The position numbers and the translations under genes were made by a program. This document shows, piece by piece, positions 33,129 through 44,315 of a stretch of DNA of 64,000 bases. Position 1 is the stretch's first letter. Every line of letters begins with the position of its first letter. The notes below the pieces were generated by a model. The model ran no database searches, was not told the DNA's origin, and saw only the letters and a list, made by a program, of their open reading frames with translations. Source of the DNA: an uncultured Eubacteriales bacterium (GTDB lineage: Bacteria > Bacillota > Clostridia > Christensenellales > Aristaeellaceae); assembly GCA_902761755.1 (NCBI GenBank), contig CACWLP010000008.1, positions 1 to 64,000 of the forward strand, in the 5' to 3' direction.

Positions 33129-33575
33129 TTACGTGTCGATCCTGACCAGCTCGGTCAGGGCGATGTTCCGGTAATTGATATCCTCCCGCAGGGAAAAGCC
33201 CTGGGCCTCCCAGAAGGCGTTGCCCGCCTCGTTTCGCTTGAATACCAGCAGGGCGGTTTTGCTGATCCCCTGCGCTTTGAAGGCGCTGAGACAGGTCTGC
33301 GCCAGGCGCGTCCCGATGCCCTGCCGCCGGCAGTCCTCCCGGACGCACATATGGTACACATACCCCCGGCGCCCGTCCTGCGCGGCCAGGATCACGCCGG
33401 CGATCTTCCCTTCTTCCTCCGCCACGAAGGAAAGGCCGGGGTTCCGGCGCAGGAGCCTGTCAATGCCTTCCCGGGAATCGTCCCGGTCGTTGAAGCCCAT
33501 GTTCTTGCTTTGCATCCACATTTCCCAGACCTGCTCGTAATCCCCGATCTGCATTTCCCGGATCGTAACGCCCAT
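33129..33575 (-). CDS. GNAT family N-acetyltransferase
   Basis: The 148-residue protein has [18 protein letters not shown] at the N-terminus, [29 protein letters not shown] (motif A, RRQGIGT) and a C-terminal [19 protein letters not shown]. It resembles small YpeA-type acetyltransferases. It is embedded in the pyrimidine cluster, 4 bases after the HIT gene and 19 bases before pyrB. Relevance to pyrimidines is not evident; cargo-like side genes are common in this cluster. Confidence 0.87.
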   Translation of the reverse strand: MGVTIREMQIGDYEQVWEMWMQSKNMGFNDRDDSREGIDRLLRRNPGLSFVAEEEGKIAGVILAAQDGRRGYVYHMCVREDCRRQGIGTRLAQTCLSAFKAQGISKTALLVFKRNEAGNAFWEAQGFSLREDINYRNIALTELVRIDT

Positions 33576-33579
33576 GCTT

Positions 33580-34056
33580 TCAATCCCCTTCGGCGAGCAG
33601 CCGATCGATTTCCCGGCCCAGCGCCCGCTTCATTTCCTCCCGCTCCGCTTCCCCGGGGCGGGCCGAATCATCATACATTTTTTCCATGGGATACCACCAC
33701 ACCGGGCCCTTGCCGCGGTTCCCATACGTTTCGATATCTCCCGCCACCCGGGGGAACAGATGCCAGTGCAGATGGCTGTCCCCCATGCCCAGCAATTCAT
33801 AATTCATTTTCTCCGCGTGGAACGCCCGGGAAACGGCCTGGGCCACCAGGCACATTTCCTCCATGAACTTCGCCCGGCGGGCGGGGGCCAGATGAAACAG
33901 CTCGCTTGCGTCCCCGTGCTCCTTGTACAGAAACAGGGTGTAGCCCCGGAAATGCTGGTGGTCCCCGATCACCGCGTAGCCCGTTTCCATCTCGCGGACG
34001 AACCAGGGGTTCTCCCCGCGCCGGATCATTCCGATGCGGTCACAGATCAGGCACAC
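33580..34056 (-). CDS. HIT family protein
   Basis: The 158-residue product is a histidine triad nucleotide hydrolase or transferase. It has the N-terminal CLICDRIG (Cys pair of the HinT/Fhit-like branch) and GYTLFLYKEH. The triad is in GMGDSHLHWHLFPRV (His-x-His-x-His-Leu-Phe). Substrates in the family are AMP-lysine, Ap4A or similar. A GTG start at 34056 lies inside the end of the nudix gene (17-base overlap) behind AAAAAGGAGA, so translation is coupled. Its nudix neighbour may act on related nucleotides. Confidence 0.88.
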   Translation of the reverse strand: MCLICDRIGMIRRGENPWFVREMETGYAVIGDHQHFRGYTLFLYKEHGDASELFHLAPARRAKFMEEMCLVAQAVSRAFHAEKMNYELLGMGDSHLHWHLFPRVAGDIETYGNRGKGPVWWYPMEKMYDDSARPGEAEREEMKRALGREIDRLLAEGD

Positions 34057-34576
34057 AGGCGATCTCTCCTTTTTCCATGGCTTCCCGGATCAGCAGCAGC
34101 GTTTGGTATTCCCTTTGATTATACGTGCGTTCGCCTTCCCTGTCCAGCATCGCTTCGTTTTTCCTTAAGGCCTCCCCGATGGGATACAGCACGCAGCAAA
34201 AGCCCGCCTGCCGTTCATTGGGGGAATAGCGGCATTCGGCCTGTTCCTCCCCGACGGCGCAGGTATACAGCCGGCTGATCTGGTGCCATACGGCGTTCTC
34301 CCGGATGGACAGGCGTTTTTCCTCGATTTCCCCAAAGGGGCGGACGGTGGCGGGGATCACGGTGTATCCCGTTTCCTCCTTCACTTCCCGGATCAGGGCC
34401 TGCACCTCGTTTTCCCCCGGCTCAACGCCGCCGCCGGGGAGCTTGACCTCGCCGTACTGATTCTCCGTCAGCAGCAGCCGCCCCCCGATCAGGATGATCC
34501 CCCGGGCGGCGACGCGGCGGATTTCCGGCAGCCCTTCCCCGTAATCCCGGGCGTCCAGCGTCAGCAGCTTCCGCAT
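34040..34576 (-). CDS. Nudix hydrolase
   Basis: The 178-residue product has the Nudix box GGGVEPGENEVQALIREVKEETGY (G-x5-E-x7-REVKEE-x-G) near residues 48-70. A first strand RRVAARGIILIGGRLLL comes before it. Nudix enzymes cleave nucleoside diphosphates linked to other groups; the substrate is not predictable. It starts 7 bases after the end of pyrE and overlaps the HIT gene, forming a nucleotide-hydrolase pair within the pyr row. A second nudix gene stands between carA and carB. Confidence 0.88.
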   Translation of the reverse strand: MRKLLTLDARDYGEGLPEIRRVAARGIILIGGRLLLTENQYGEVKLPGGGVEPGENEVQALIREVKEETGYTVIPATVRPFGEIEEKRLSIRENAVWHQISRLYTCAVGEEQAECRYSPNERQAGFCCVLYPIGEALRKNEAMLDREGERTYNQREYQTLLLIREAMEKGEIACVPDL

Positions 34577-34582
34577 CGCCGA

Positions 34583-35224
34583 TCACTTCCCCATCCAGCT
34601 TTCGTCGGCCGGGTTGTCCCGGAACTGCAGCAGCCTTGCGCAGTCCTCTTTTTTGATATAGCCTTCCTCCGCCGCCACTTCCACCAGCGCGTCCAGGCAG
34701 CAGAGGCTGATGTTCTCTACGTTAGCCGCGGCCAGGCGGTCGAGGCCCTTTTTCATGCCGTAGGTGAAAATGCTGGCGATGCCCAGCACCTCCGCCCCCG
34801 CCTGGCGCAGGGCGTCCACTACCTCGATCACGCTGCCGCCGGTGGAGATCAGATCCTCCACCACCACCGTCTTCTGGCCTTTTTCGATCCTGCCTTCGAT
34901 CTGGTTGCCCCGGCCGTGATCCTTGGCGCCGGAGCGCACGTAGCCCATGGGGAGATTCATCAGGTGGCCGGTGATAGCGGCGTGAGCGATGCCGGCGGTG
35001 GAGGTGCCCATGAGCACCTCGGCGTCGGGATAGTACGTTTCGATCAGGGCCTTGAGCCCCTCCTCCACGTGGGTGCGCACGGCAGGGGCCGTCAGGGTCA
35101 GGCGGTTGTCGCAGTAAATGGGCGATTTGATGCCGCTGGCCCAGGTGAAGGGCTCCTCCGGCCGCAGGAACACGGCGCGGATGGACAACAGATCGTGGGC
35201 GATGGTCCGGGCGACGGTATTCAT
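34583..35224 (-). CDS. pyrE: Orotate phosphoribosyltransferase
   Basis: PyrE transfers ribose phosphate from PRPP to orotate to make OMP. The 213-residue chain has [17 protein letters not shown] (orotate-binding start), [17 protein letters not shown] (the flexible catalytic loop) and the PRPP motif [14 protein letters not shown] palindromic repeat at 35247-35289 fills part of the 119-base gap upstream, which also separates it from the HExxH gene and may set the level of pyrE and the genes behind it. The ATG is preceded by AAAGGAG. Confidence 0.96.
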   Translation of the reverse strand: MNTVARTIAHDLLSIRAVFLRPEEPFTWASGIKSPIYCDNRLTLTAPAVRTHVEEGLKALIETYYPDAEVLMGTSTAGIAHAAITGHLMNLPMGYVRSGAKDHGRGNQIEGRIEKGQKTVVVEDLISTGGSVIEVVDALRQAGAEVLGIASIFTYGMKKGLDRLAAANVENISLCCLDALVEVAAEEGYIKKEDCARLLQFRDNPADESWMGK

Positions 35225-35246
35225 GGGGAAAACTCCTTTCTTTATT

Positions 35247-35289
35247 GCGGGGGAACCGCTCTTTGGAGGCCAAAGAGCAGTTCCCCCGC
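35247..35289. repeat. Dispersed palindrome family 3 in front of pyrE
   Basis: Arms GCGGGGGAACCGCTCTTTGG and their near-complement (one mismatch, GC to AG) form a hairpin. The flank CCCCTTCCGAGAAAGCCG matches the copy at 4411. It lies within the pyr row, 23 bases upstream of pyrE. Confidence 0.75.
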
Positions 35290-35343
35290 ACCCCTTCCGA
35301 GAAAGCCGATTGGGGGGATGTTTTGTGATAAGATGATGGCTGG

Positions 35344-35805
35344 TTATTCCAGTTTTTTTAAGCCGTCAAACAGATCGTTGAATGATTTCATGGTTTTGCA
35401 TCGGCCAAAAGAAAGCTCCCTGTTTTCGCCGTATTCCAGCAGGAAGCACTTGGCCAGCTCCTCCACGGTCTGCTCCAAAGTGGTGAAAAACTGGGTCATG
35501 GCGAAATCCCGGGCGGGAGAATCCTCCGGGAACGCGGCGTCGATCAGCGTTTCCGCGGTCTGGTCCAGGGGGTACATTTTCAGGTGCATCAGCTCGTGAA
35601 CGATCACTTCCTCGATGTTTTCCTGCTTCGGGTTCACGGCGTTGAGCAGCACCACGGCCTTTCGGTCGTCGCAGTCGATTTTGATGTCCCCGGTTTTCCG
35701 GAATTCCCTGTCCTCCACCAGCTCCAGGCACGCATCCCAGGCAGGATAAATCCGCAGTTTTCTGATCCACTTTTCAAACAGCGTCTGCATTTCTTCTTTA
35801 CTCAT
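35344..35805 (-). CDS. HExxH-motif protein of unknown function
   Basis: The 153-residue protein has a zinc-peptidase-like motif, [13 protein letters not shown], at residues 66-77 (HELMH at 70-74). A preceding beta hairpin reads [19 protein letters not shown], and a mainly helical C-terminus has a candidate third ligand in [11 protein letters not shown]. The layout resembles small minigluzincin or SprT-like proteins. Its substrate and even catalytic activity are unknown. It stands between pyrF and pyrE, bordered on both sides by family 3 palindromes, which suggests it was inserted into the operon. Confidence 0.6.
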   Translation of the reverse strand: MSKEEMQTLFEKWIRKLRIYPAWDACLELVEDREFRKTGDIKIDCDDRKAVVLLNAVNPKQENIEEVIVHELMHLKMYPLDQTAETLIDAAFPEDSPARDFAMTQFFTTLEQTVEELAKCFLLEYGENRELSFGRCKTMKSFNDLFDGLKKLE

Positions 35806-35855
35806 GCTGCATTTTCCTTAAATCTGTTTATCAAGCGGTTTTCTTGGAAGGGGGT

Positions 35856-35900
35856 CCGGGGGAAACCATTCTTTGACCTTCAAAAAATGGTTTCCCCCAG
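35856..35900. repeat. Dispersed palindrome family 3 (ACCATTCTTT type)
   Basis: Arms CGGGGGAAACCATT and AATGGTTTCCCCCAG pair around an A/T-rich centre. The flank GCGGTTTTCTTGGAAGGGGG matches the copy at 15575. It lies between pyrF and the HExxH gene. Confidence 0.72.
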
Positions 35901-35902
35901 GC

Positions 35903-38228
<2,326 letters not shown>

Positions 38229-38288
38229 AGCAGACTCCTTTATGAAAATCGTGAACCAATCCATCAACCGGATTTAGACTCTTTGCTG

Positions 38289-38876
38289 TTACAATAATTT
38301 TCGCATGACAGCCTGCCCGTTTTCCCTGGCGACTTCCATAAAGCCCGCTTTCTGATAAAGGGATAAAGGGCCTTGATAGTCAAAATCATTCCGCTGGTCG
38401 GAAAGCTTCGGGTATCCTTCAACGGCGGCATATCCCTTTGATTTGGCGTCCGCACAAACTCTGTCAATGAATGCTGACGCGATGCCCATTCCCCGGTATT
38501 CAGGCGCGATTTCAAAACATACGATGGATATCGTTTTCCCGCAGCCGATCTCCCTCGCAAACGCAGGAACAAACCCGGCATAACTCTCTCGATCCGCCGC
38601 ATTGCACCATCCGACAGATTGATCTCCGTCATACGCCAGGTATCCGTGAATCCGGTTCCTGCCAAGCATTTCTGCCGCATACCTGCGCAGCGTTTCCTTC
38701 ACGCCAAACGATGCAAATTCACTGACCATCTTTTCTATCTGTTCTTTTCCCTGATTGGGGGAAGTGCAATAGCACGGGCCGTTTGGATTGTCATCCGTAA
38801 ACGCGCGATGATCGAAAAAGTCCAGATAATCAGCGTTCAGTTCAGCGGTCAGCGGCCGGATCACGATTGTTTTCAT
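38289..38876 (-). CDS. GNAT family N-acetyltransferase (lower GC)
   Basis: The 195-residue protein has IRPLTAELNADYLDFFDHRAF and CNAADRESYAGFVP. The acetyl-CoA motif is ISIVCFEIAPEYRGMGIASAFIDRV (YRGMGIA), followed by the C-terminal GPLSLYQKAGFMEVAREN. It matches the large YoaP- or 'DUF2156-free' GNAT group by layout only. Its ATG overlaps the stop of the AAA gene (ATGA). Base composition and codon use are clearly more AT-rich than in the pyr genes on both sides, so the pair was probably acquired together. Confidence 0.85.
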   Translation of the reverse strand: MKTIVIRPLTAELNADYLDFFDHRAFTDDNPNGPCYCTSPNQGKEQIEKMVSEFASFGVKETLRRYAAEMLGRNRIHGYLAYDGDQSVGWCNAADRESYAGFVPAFAREIGCGKTISIVCFEIAPEYRGMGIASAFIDRVCADAKSKGYAAVEGYPKLSDQRNDFDYQGPLSLYQKAGFMEVARENGQAVMRKLL

Positions 38877-39403
38877 CAGGCATCCTCCTTCGACAGGACC
38901 GACACAAGATAATCCGCGTTTTCCTCAACCGGCAGTGTCCCGTCAATCCGGGTCACAGGGCGATCAAGCGTTTTAAGCCAGTCCGTGACATAAGTTTCAG
39001 GTCTGCTGTCTGTCAGTGAAAACCACTTGCTCTCTTTCTCATACAGGTCGCCGCCCGGAAGAATCCTGTTTCCGAATTTCTGGAAAGAACGGTCCCGGAC
39101 GCGCCGGCTTCGGATCTGCTTCGGAACCTCAATCAGGACGATATGGTCCAGTGATGCGATCAGCTTGTCGCCGTAATTCCCCCTCACAGCCGCAAAGATA
39201 AACCTGTGATTTGCGCTGATTTTTTCTTCCAGAAGCCGGATCACTTCTTCTTCGCTTCTCGAACCGGAAAACGGATACAAAGGATCTGTCTTCGGGAAAA
39301 AGAGGTCTTCATTGTCTATGAATTCATATCCCATCCGGTCAGCCAGCGTTTTCCCCAGGGTACTTTTCCCACTTCCGTTGAGCCCGCATATCAGAATTCC
39401 CAT
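38876..39403 (-). CDS. P-loop kinase-like ATP-binding protein (lower GC)
   Basis: The 175-residue product starts with GILICGLNGSGKSTLGKTLADRMGY (Walker A at residues 7-15). FIFAAVRGNYGDKL and DHIVLIEVPKQIRSRRVRDRSF (lid-like Arg region) follow. It resembles small AAA_17/shikimate-kinase-fold nucleotide or small-molecule kinases. The substrate is unknown. It forms a coupled pair with the following GNAT gene; both are AT-richer than the neighbours and sit between carB and pyrK. A hairpin at 39496-39520 separates it from carB. Confidence 0.8.
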   Translation of the reverse strand: MGILICGLNGSGKSTLGKTLADRMGYEFIDNEDLFFPKTDPLYPFSGSRSEEEVIRLLEEKISANHRFIFAAVRGNYGDKLIASLDHIVLIEVPKQIRSRRVRDRSFQKFGNRILPGGDLYEKESKWFSLTDSRPETYVTDWLKTLDRPVTRIDGTLPVEENADYLVSVLSKEDA

Positions 39404-39495
39404 ATCAAATCCTCTCGGTTCAGAAAACGAAAAGCTCCTCCGTATAAGACAAATCCCGATTTGCCGTTCAAGCCTCGTTCAAACCGGTCTCTTTG

Positions 39496-39520
39496 GTTCT
39501 TTCTCTGACCCAGAGAAAGA
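39496..39520. terminator. Hairpin between carB and the AAA gene
   Basis: TTCTTTCTCTG and CAGAGAAAGAA pair perfectly around a short ACC loop. On the minus strand it follows the carB stop by about 23 bases. It could weaken transcription into the inserted pair. Confidence 0.55.
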
Positions 39521-39542
39521 ACACGTCCCCCTTCCCCCATCC

Positions 39543-42500
39543 CTACTCCGCGTCGATGGTGGAGATGCCCAGGGTGATCTCCTCCAATACGTCCAGCAGC
39601 ACCCGGACGGTATCCAGGGCGGTGAACATGGTGACGTTGTTTTCCGCGGCGCACTGGCGGATCAGCGCGCCGTCGCTTTCGTGGGTGAAGGAGCCCGGGT
39701 CCCGGGTGGAGATCACGTAGTTCACATGCCCCCGGCGCAGGGATTCCAGGATTTCCTCGCTGCCCTGGCTGATCTTCTTTTTGACGCGGGTGCGGATGCC
39801 GTGGCTCTTTAAGAACGCCGCGGTGCCGCTGGTGGCCTCGATGTTGAAGCCCAGGTTGTAGAACCGGCGGATCAGGGGCAGGGCTTCGTCCTTGTCCCGG
39901 TCGGCGATGGTGACGAAGATGGTGCCGTAGTTGTTCACGTTCATGCCCGAGGACTGCATGGCCTTGTACAGCGCGCGGGTGAGGGATTTATCGTAGCCGA
40001 TGGCCTCGCCGGTGGATTTCATTTCCGGGGTCAGGTAAGCGTCCATGCCCCGGAGCTTGGAGAAGGAGAAGGCCGGGGCCTTCACGTACCAGCGCTTCTT
40101 TTCCTCGGGGTAGAGCACGGTGATGCCCTGGTCTTTCAGGGAAACGCCCAGCATCACCTTGGTGGCGATGTCCGCCAGGGGCCAGCCGGTGGCCTTGGAA
40201 AGGAAGGGCACCGTGCGGGAGGACCGGGGGTTCACCTCGATCACGTACACGTTTTCATTTTTGTCCACAATGAACTGGATATTGAACAGGCCCACGATGC
40301 CGATGCCCAGGCCCAGCCGCCGGGTGTAATCCAGCATGGTGTCCTTGGCCTGCCGGGAAACGGAGAAGGTGGGATACACGGAAATGGAATCGCCGGAGTG
40401 CACGCCGGTGCGCTCCACGTGCTCCATGACGCCGGGAACGAACACGCTTTCCCCGTCGCACACCGCGTCCACCTCCAGCTCCTTGCCGGTGATGTACTTA
40501 TCCACCAGCACGGGCTGATCGTTGCTGATGTTCACGGCGGACTGCAGGTAATGCCTTAGGCCCTTTTCGTCCGCTACGATCATCATGGCCCGGCCGCCCA
40601 GCACGAAAGAGGGCCGCACCAGCACGGGATAGCCGATTTTTTCCGCCACCTTCACGCCGCTTTCCACGTCGGTGACGGCCTGGCCCTGGGGCTGGGGAAT
40701 GCCCAGGGTTTCCATGATCTTTTCAAAGGAATCCCGGTTTTCCGCCCGGTCGATGGCCTCCACGCCGGTGCCGATGATCTTTACGCCCCGCTCCGCCAGG
40801 GGCGCGGCCAGGTTGATGGCGGTCTGCCCGCCCAGGGACACCACCACGCCTTCGGGCTTTTCCAGATGGACGACGTTCATCACGTCCTCCACCGTCAGGG
40901 GCTCGAAATACAGCTTGTCGCTGGTGGTATAGTCGGTGGACACGGTTTCGGGGTTGTTGTTGATGACGATGGCCTCGTACCCGGCGGCCCGGATGGTCCA
41001 GATGGCGTGAACGGTGGAATAATCGAATTCCACGCCCTGGCCGATGCGGATGGGCCCGCTGCCCAGCACGATGATCTTCTTTTTATCGGACACCACGGAT
41101 TCGTTTTCGTCCTCGTAGGTGGAGTAGAAATAGGGCACGTAGGATTCAAACTCGCTGGCGCAGGTGTCGATCATCTTGTACACCGGCACGATGCCCCACT
41201 GCCGGCGCAGGGCGTCGGTTTCCTCCTCGCCCATGCCCCACACGCTGCTGATATACCGGTCGGACAGGCCCATGCGCTTGGCCCGGTACAGGGTGTCCCG
41301 GTCCCGGGGATGCGCCTTCAGGATGCTTTCAAACTCCACGATGTTGCGGATCTTGTCCAGGAACAGCATGTCGATCTGGGTGGCGTTGTAGATCAGCCCC
41401 AGGTCGACCCCGTTGCGGATCAGCTGGGCAATGGCGAAAATGCGCTGGTCGCTGCCGTCCCGGATGTAGGAGAGCAGTTCCTCGCTGGGGGTATCCCGGA
41501 ATTTGGGCGAATCGATGTGCCAGGCCCCGGTCTCCAGGGAGCGCAGGGCTTTGAGCAGGCTTTCCTCGATGGTGCGGCCCACGCTCATCACTTCGCCGGT
41601 GGCCTTCATCTGGGTGGAGAGCTTGTTGCTGGCGCCGTCCAGCTTATCGAAGGGGAAGCGGGCGATCTTGGTCACCACATAGTCCAGGGAGGGCTCGAAG
41701 CAGGCGGGGGTGTTCGCCAGCCGGATCTCGTCCAGCCTCAGGCCCACCGCCACCTTGGCGCTGACCCGGGCGATGGGATAGCCCGTCGCTTTGCTGGCCA
41801 GGGCGGAGGAGCGGGACACCCGGGGGTTTACCTCGATCAGGTAATACCGGAAGGAATTGGGGTCCAGGGCGAACTGCACGTTGCAGCCGCCCTCGATGCC
41901 TAAGGCGCGGATGATCTTGAGGGCGCTGTCCCGCAGAAGCTGGTATTCCTTGTTGGTCAGGGTCTGGCTGGGGGCCACCACGATGCTGTCCCCGGTGTGG
42001 ACGCCCACGGGGTCGATATTCTCCATGTTGCAGATGGCGATGGCGGTATCGTTCCGGTCCCGCATCACCTCGTATTCGATCTCCTTGTAGCCCTTGATGC
42101 TCTTTTCCACCAGCACCTGATGCACGGGGCTGAGCTTCAGGGCGTGGGCCGCCAGCTCCCGCATTTCCTCCTCGTTGTCCGCAAAGCCGCCGCCGGTGCC
42201 CCCCAGGGTGAAGGCCGGGCGCAGCACCACGGGATAGCCGATCTCCGCCGCGGCGGACAGGGCCTCCTCCAGGGAATTGGCGATCACCGAGGGCAGCACC
42301 GGCTCGCCCAGGCGCAGGCACAGCTCCTTGAATTTTTCCCGGTCCTCCGCCATTTCGATGGATTCAAAGGGCGTGCCCAGGATCTCCACCTGGCACTCTT
42401 CCAATACGCCCTTTTTCGCCAGCTGCATGGCCAGGTTGAGCCCCGTCTGGCCTCCCAGCCCGGGCAGGATGGCGTCCGGGCGCTCGTAGCGCAGCAGCTT

Positions 42501-42725
42501 GGCCACGTATTCCAGCGTCAGCGGCTCCATATACACCTTGTCGGCGATGACGGTGTCGGTCATGATGGTGGCGGGGTTGGAGTTGATGAGGATCACCTCG
42601 TACCCCTCTTCCCGGAGAGCCAGGCAGGCCTGGGTGCCGGCGTAATCGAATTCCGCGGCCTGGCCGATCACGATGGGCCCCGAGCCGATCACCAGGATGC
42701 GATGGATGTCTGTCCGCTTGGGCAT
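39543..42725 (-). CDS. carB: Carbamoyl-phosphate synthase large subunit
   Basis: CarB makes carbamoyl phosphate from bicarbonate, ATP and ammonia passed from CarA. The 1060-residue length is normal for Firmicutes. Both ATP-grasp halves are intact: the first begins [22 protein letters not shown] with [12 protein letters not shown], the second begins [20 protein letters not shown] with [12 protein letters not shown]. Metal and ATP residues are seen in [16 protein letters not shown] and [16 protein letters not shown]. The C-terminal MGS-like allosteric domain ends [24 protein letters not shown]. It lies 68 bases behind a nudix gene that splits it from carA. Confidence 0.97.
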   Translation of the reverse strand: MPKRTDIHRILVIGSGPIVIGQAAEFDYAGTQACLALREEGYEVILINSNPATIMTDTVIADKVYMEPLTLEYVAKLLRYERPDAILPGLGGQTGLNLAMQLAKKGVLEECQVEILGTPFESIEMAEDREKFKELCLRLGEPVLPSVIANSLEEALSAAAEIGYPVVLRPAFTLGGTGGGFADNEEEMRELAAHALKLSPVHQVLVEKSIKGYKEIEYEVMRDRNDTAIAICNMENIDPVGVHTGDSIVVAPSQTLTNKEYQLLRDSALKIIRALGIEGGCNVQFALDPNSFRYYLIEVNPRVSRSSALASKATGYPIARVSAKVAVGLRLDEIRLANTPACFEPSLDYVVTKIARFPFDKLDGASNKLSTQMKATGEVMSVGRTIEESLLKALRSLETGAWHIDSPKFRDTPSEELLSYIRDGSDQRIFAIAQLIRNGVDLGLIYNATQIDMLFLDKIRNIVEFESILKAHPRDRDTLYRAKRMGLSDRYISSVWGMGEEETDALRRQWGIVPVYKMIDTCASEFESYVPYFYSTYEDENESVVSDKKKIIVLGSGPIRIGQGVEFDYSTVHAIWTIRAAGYEAIVINNNPETVSTDYTTSDKLYFEPLTVEDVMNVVHLEKPEGVVVSLGGQTAINLAAPLAERGVKIIGTGVEAIDRAENRDSFEKIMETLGIPQPQGQAVTDVESGVKVAEKIGYPVLVRPSFVLGGRAMMIVADEKGLRHYLQSAVNISNDQPVLVDKYITGKELEVDAVCDGESVFVPGVMEHVERTGVHSGDSISVYPTFSVSRQAKDTMLDYTRRLGLGIGIVGLFNIQFIVDKNENVYVIEVNPRSSRTVPFLSKATGWPLADIATKVMLGVSLKDQGITVLYPEEKKRWYVKAPAFSFSKLRGMDAYLTPEMKSTGEAIGYDKSLTRALYKAMQSSGMNVNNYGTIFVTIADRDKDEALPLIRRFYNLGFNIEATSGTAAFLKSHGIRTRVKKKISQGSEEILESLRRGHVNYVISTRDPGSFTHESDGALIRQCAAENNVTMFTALDTVRVLLDVLEEITLGISTIDAE

Positions 42726-42793
42726 TTGATTTATCCTCCCGACTGTGCAGTGTCAAGGTTGTGCAGGATGCTCCGGCGCGGCGGAAGAAGGGA

Positions 42794-43222
42794 TCATATG
42801 CACCCTCTCCGCACGGCTTCCGCGATCAGCTTCGGCTGGATCTCCGGATACGTCCATTTTTCCACGGGCCTGTCCGTAATGAGGATCCTTTCGATTTCGC
42901 TGTGCAGCTCTTTTTCAAAGGCATGGATCTGCGCGGCATAGAGCATGCCGAAGGTTTCCCGGCCGTGAAAGTTGTCCGGCGCGGTGACCGAGTAAACGCA
43001 CACGGGCCGGAGGTCATACTGAAGCGCGCCGGTTTCTTCGTACAGTTCCCGTTTGGCCGCGGCGAGGATCTCTTCGCCCGCTTCCCGGTGGCCGCCCGGG
43101 ATTTCGTACGTATTCCTTTCCCGGTGCTTGCAGAACACCCACCGGCCGTCGGCTTTCGCGGCGATGACGGCGAATTGCAGCAGGCTGTCGTCCGCCTGAT
43201 CGTAAAACCGAACTTCCGTCAC
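42794..43222 (-). CDS. Nudix hydrolase
   Basis: The 142-residue product carries the Nudix box GGHREAGEEILAAAKRELYEETGA near residues 43-66. It has the start VRFYDQADDSLLQFAVIAAKADG and NTYEIPGG. It resembles the YtkD/MutT-like branch. A GTG start at 43222 lies 13 bases behind the end of carA. Its place between carA and carB is unusual, because the two subunit genes are nearly always adjacent. A link to pyrimidine pools, for example cleaning oxidised nucleotides, is speculation. Confidence 0.88.
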   Translation of the reverse strand: MTEVRFYDQADDSLLQFAVIAAKADGRWVFCKHRERNTYEIPGGHREAGEEILAAAKRELYEETGALQYDLRPVCVYSVTAPDNFHGRETFGMLYAAQIHAFEKELHSEIERILITDRPVEKWTYPEIQPKLIAEAVRRGCI

Positions 43223-43235
43223 TTTCTTCCCTCGC

Positions 43236-44315
43236 TTATTTCCCCGCCATGGCGGCCACGAATTGCCCGAACAGATACGCGCTGTCCTGGGGGCCGGGGG
43301 CGGATTCGGGGTGGTACTGCACGGAAAAGATCTGATCCGCTTCGTCCGCCACGCCCTCCACGGTGTCGTCCAGCAGGTTCACGTGGGTCATGTGCAGTTC
43401 CGTGCCCTTGAGCGTTTCCGGCTTCACGGCGTAGGAATGGTTCTGGCTGGTGATCTCGATTTTGCCCGTCAGCAGGTTTTTCACCGGATGGTTGCCGCCC
43501 CGGTGGCCGAACTTCATTTTGAAGGTCTGCGCCCCCAGCGCCAGGGAAATGATCTGGTGCCCCAGGCAGATGCCGAAAATGGGCAGCCTGCCCTTCAGCT
43601 GCCGCACCAGGGCGATCACGGGCTTTACGTCCTCCGGGTTCCCCGGGCCGTTGGAGAGGAACAGCCCGTCCGGGGCAAAGGAAAGGATGGTCTCCGCCGG
43701 GGTATCGTAGGGCACCACGGTGACGTTGCAGCCGAATTCGTTCAGCTTGCGGATGATGTTCAGCTTGATGCCGCAGTCCACCGCCACCACGTTGAAGCGG
43801 TGGTTCGCGGTGCGGGCGTACCATTTCTTTTTGCAGGACACCCGGGAGACCTGGTCCGTGGGCATCCGGTAATCCCGCAGGAGCGCCATGCCCTCCTCGT
43901 GGGGGGTCGCGGCGGAGGTGATGAGCACCTTCTGGCTGCCCTCGTCCCGGATCACCCGCGTCAGCTTCCGGGTGTCCACGCCCTGGATGCCGGGGATGCC
44001 GTTTTCCTCCAGGATCTCGGAAAGAGTTTTCGTATAGCGGAAATTGCTGGGGATATCGTTGTATTCCCGCACGATCATGCCGCCCATGGTGGGGGTTTTC
44101 GTTTCATAGTCCTCGTCGGTGATGCCGTAATTGCCGATGAGGGGATAGGTCATCACCACGGCCTGGGCGGTATAGCTGGGATCGGTGACGATCTCCTGAT
44201 ACCCGGCCATGGCGGTATTGAACACGATCTCGTTCACCGCGTCCACGTTGGCGCCAAAGCCCGTGCCCGCCATCTCCAGGCCGTTTTCCATCACGATCTT
44301 TCTTGGCTCATCCAT
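43236..44315 (-). CDS. carA: Carbamoyl-phosphate synthase small subunit
   Basis: CarA releases ammonia from glutamine for CarB. The 359-residue protein has the N-terminal block GTGFGANVDAVNEIVFNTAMAGYQE and PLIGNYGITDEDYET. The class I glutamine amidotransferase domain has FGICLGHQIISLALGA (nucleophile Cys), GGNHPVKNLLTGKIEITSQNHSY and QYHPESAPGPQDS (catalytic His-Pro-Glu). The ATG at 44315 fits the family start and lies 25 bases inside pyrC, so translation is coupled. Confidence 0.96.
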   Translation of the reverse strand: MDEPRKIVMENGLEMAGTGFGANVDAVNEIVFNTAMAGYQEIVTDPSYTAQAVVMTYPLIGNYGITDEDYETKTPTMGGMIVREYNDIPSNFRYTKTLSEILEENGIPGIQGVDTRKLTRVIRDEGSQKVLITSAATPHEEGMALLRDYRMPTDQVSRVSCKKKWYARTANHRFNVVAVDCGIKLNIIRKLNEFGCNVTVVPYDTPAETILSFAPDGLFLSNGPGNPEDVKPVIALVRQLKGRLPIFGICLGHQIISLALGAQTFKMKFGHRGGNHPVKNLLTGKIEITSQNHSYAVKPETLKGTELHMTHVNLLDDTVEGVADEADQIFSVQYHPESAPGPQDSAYLFGQFVAAMAGK

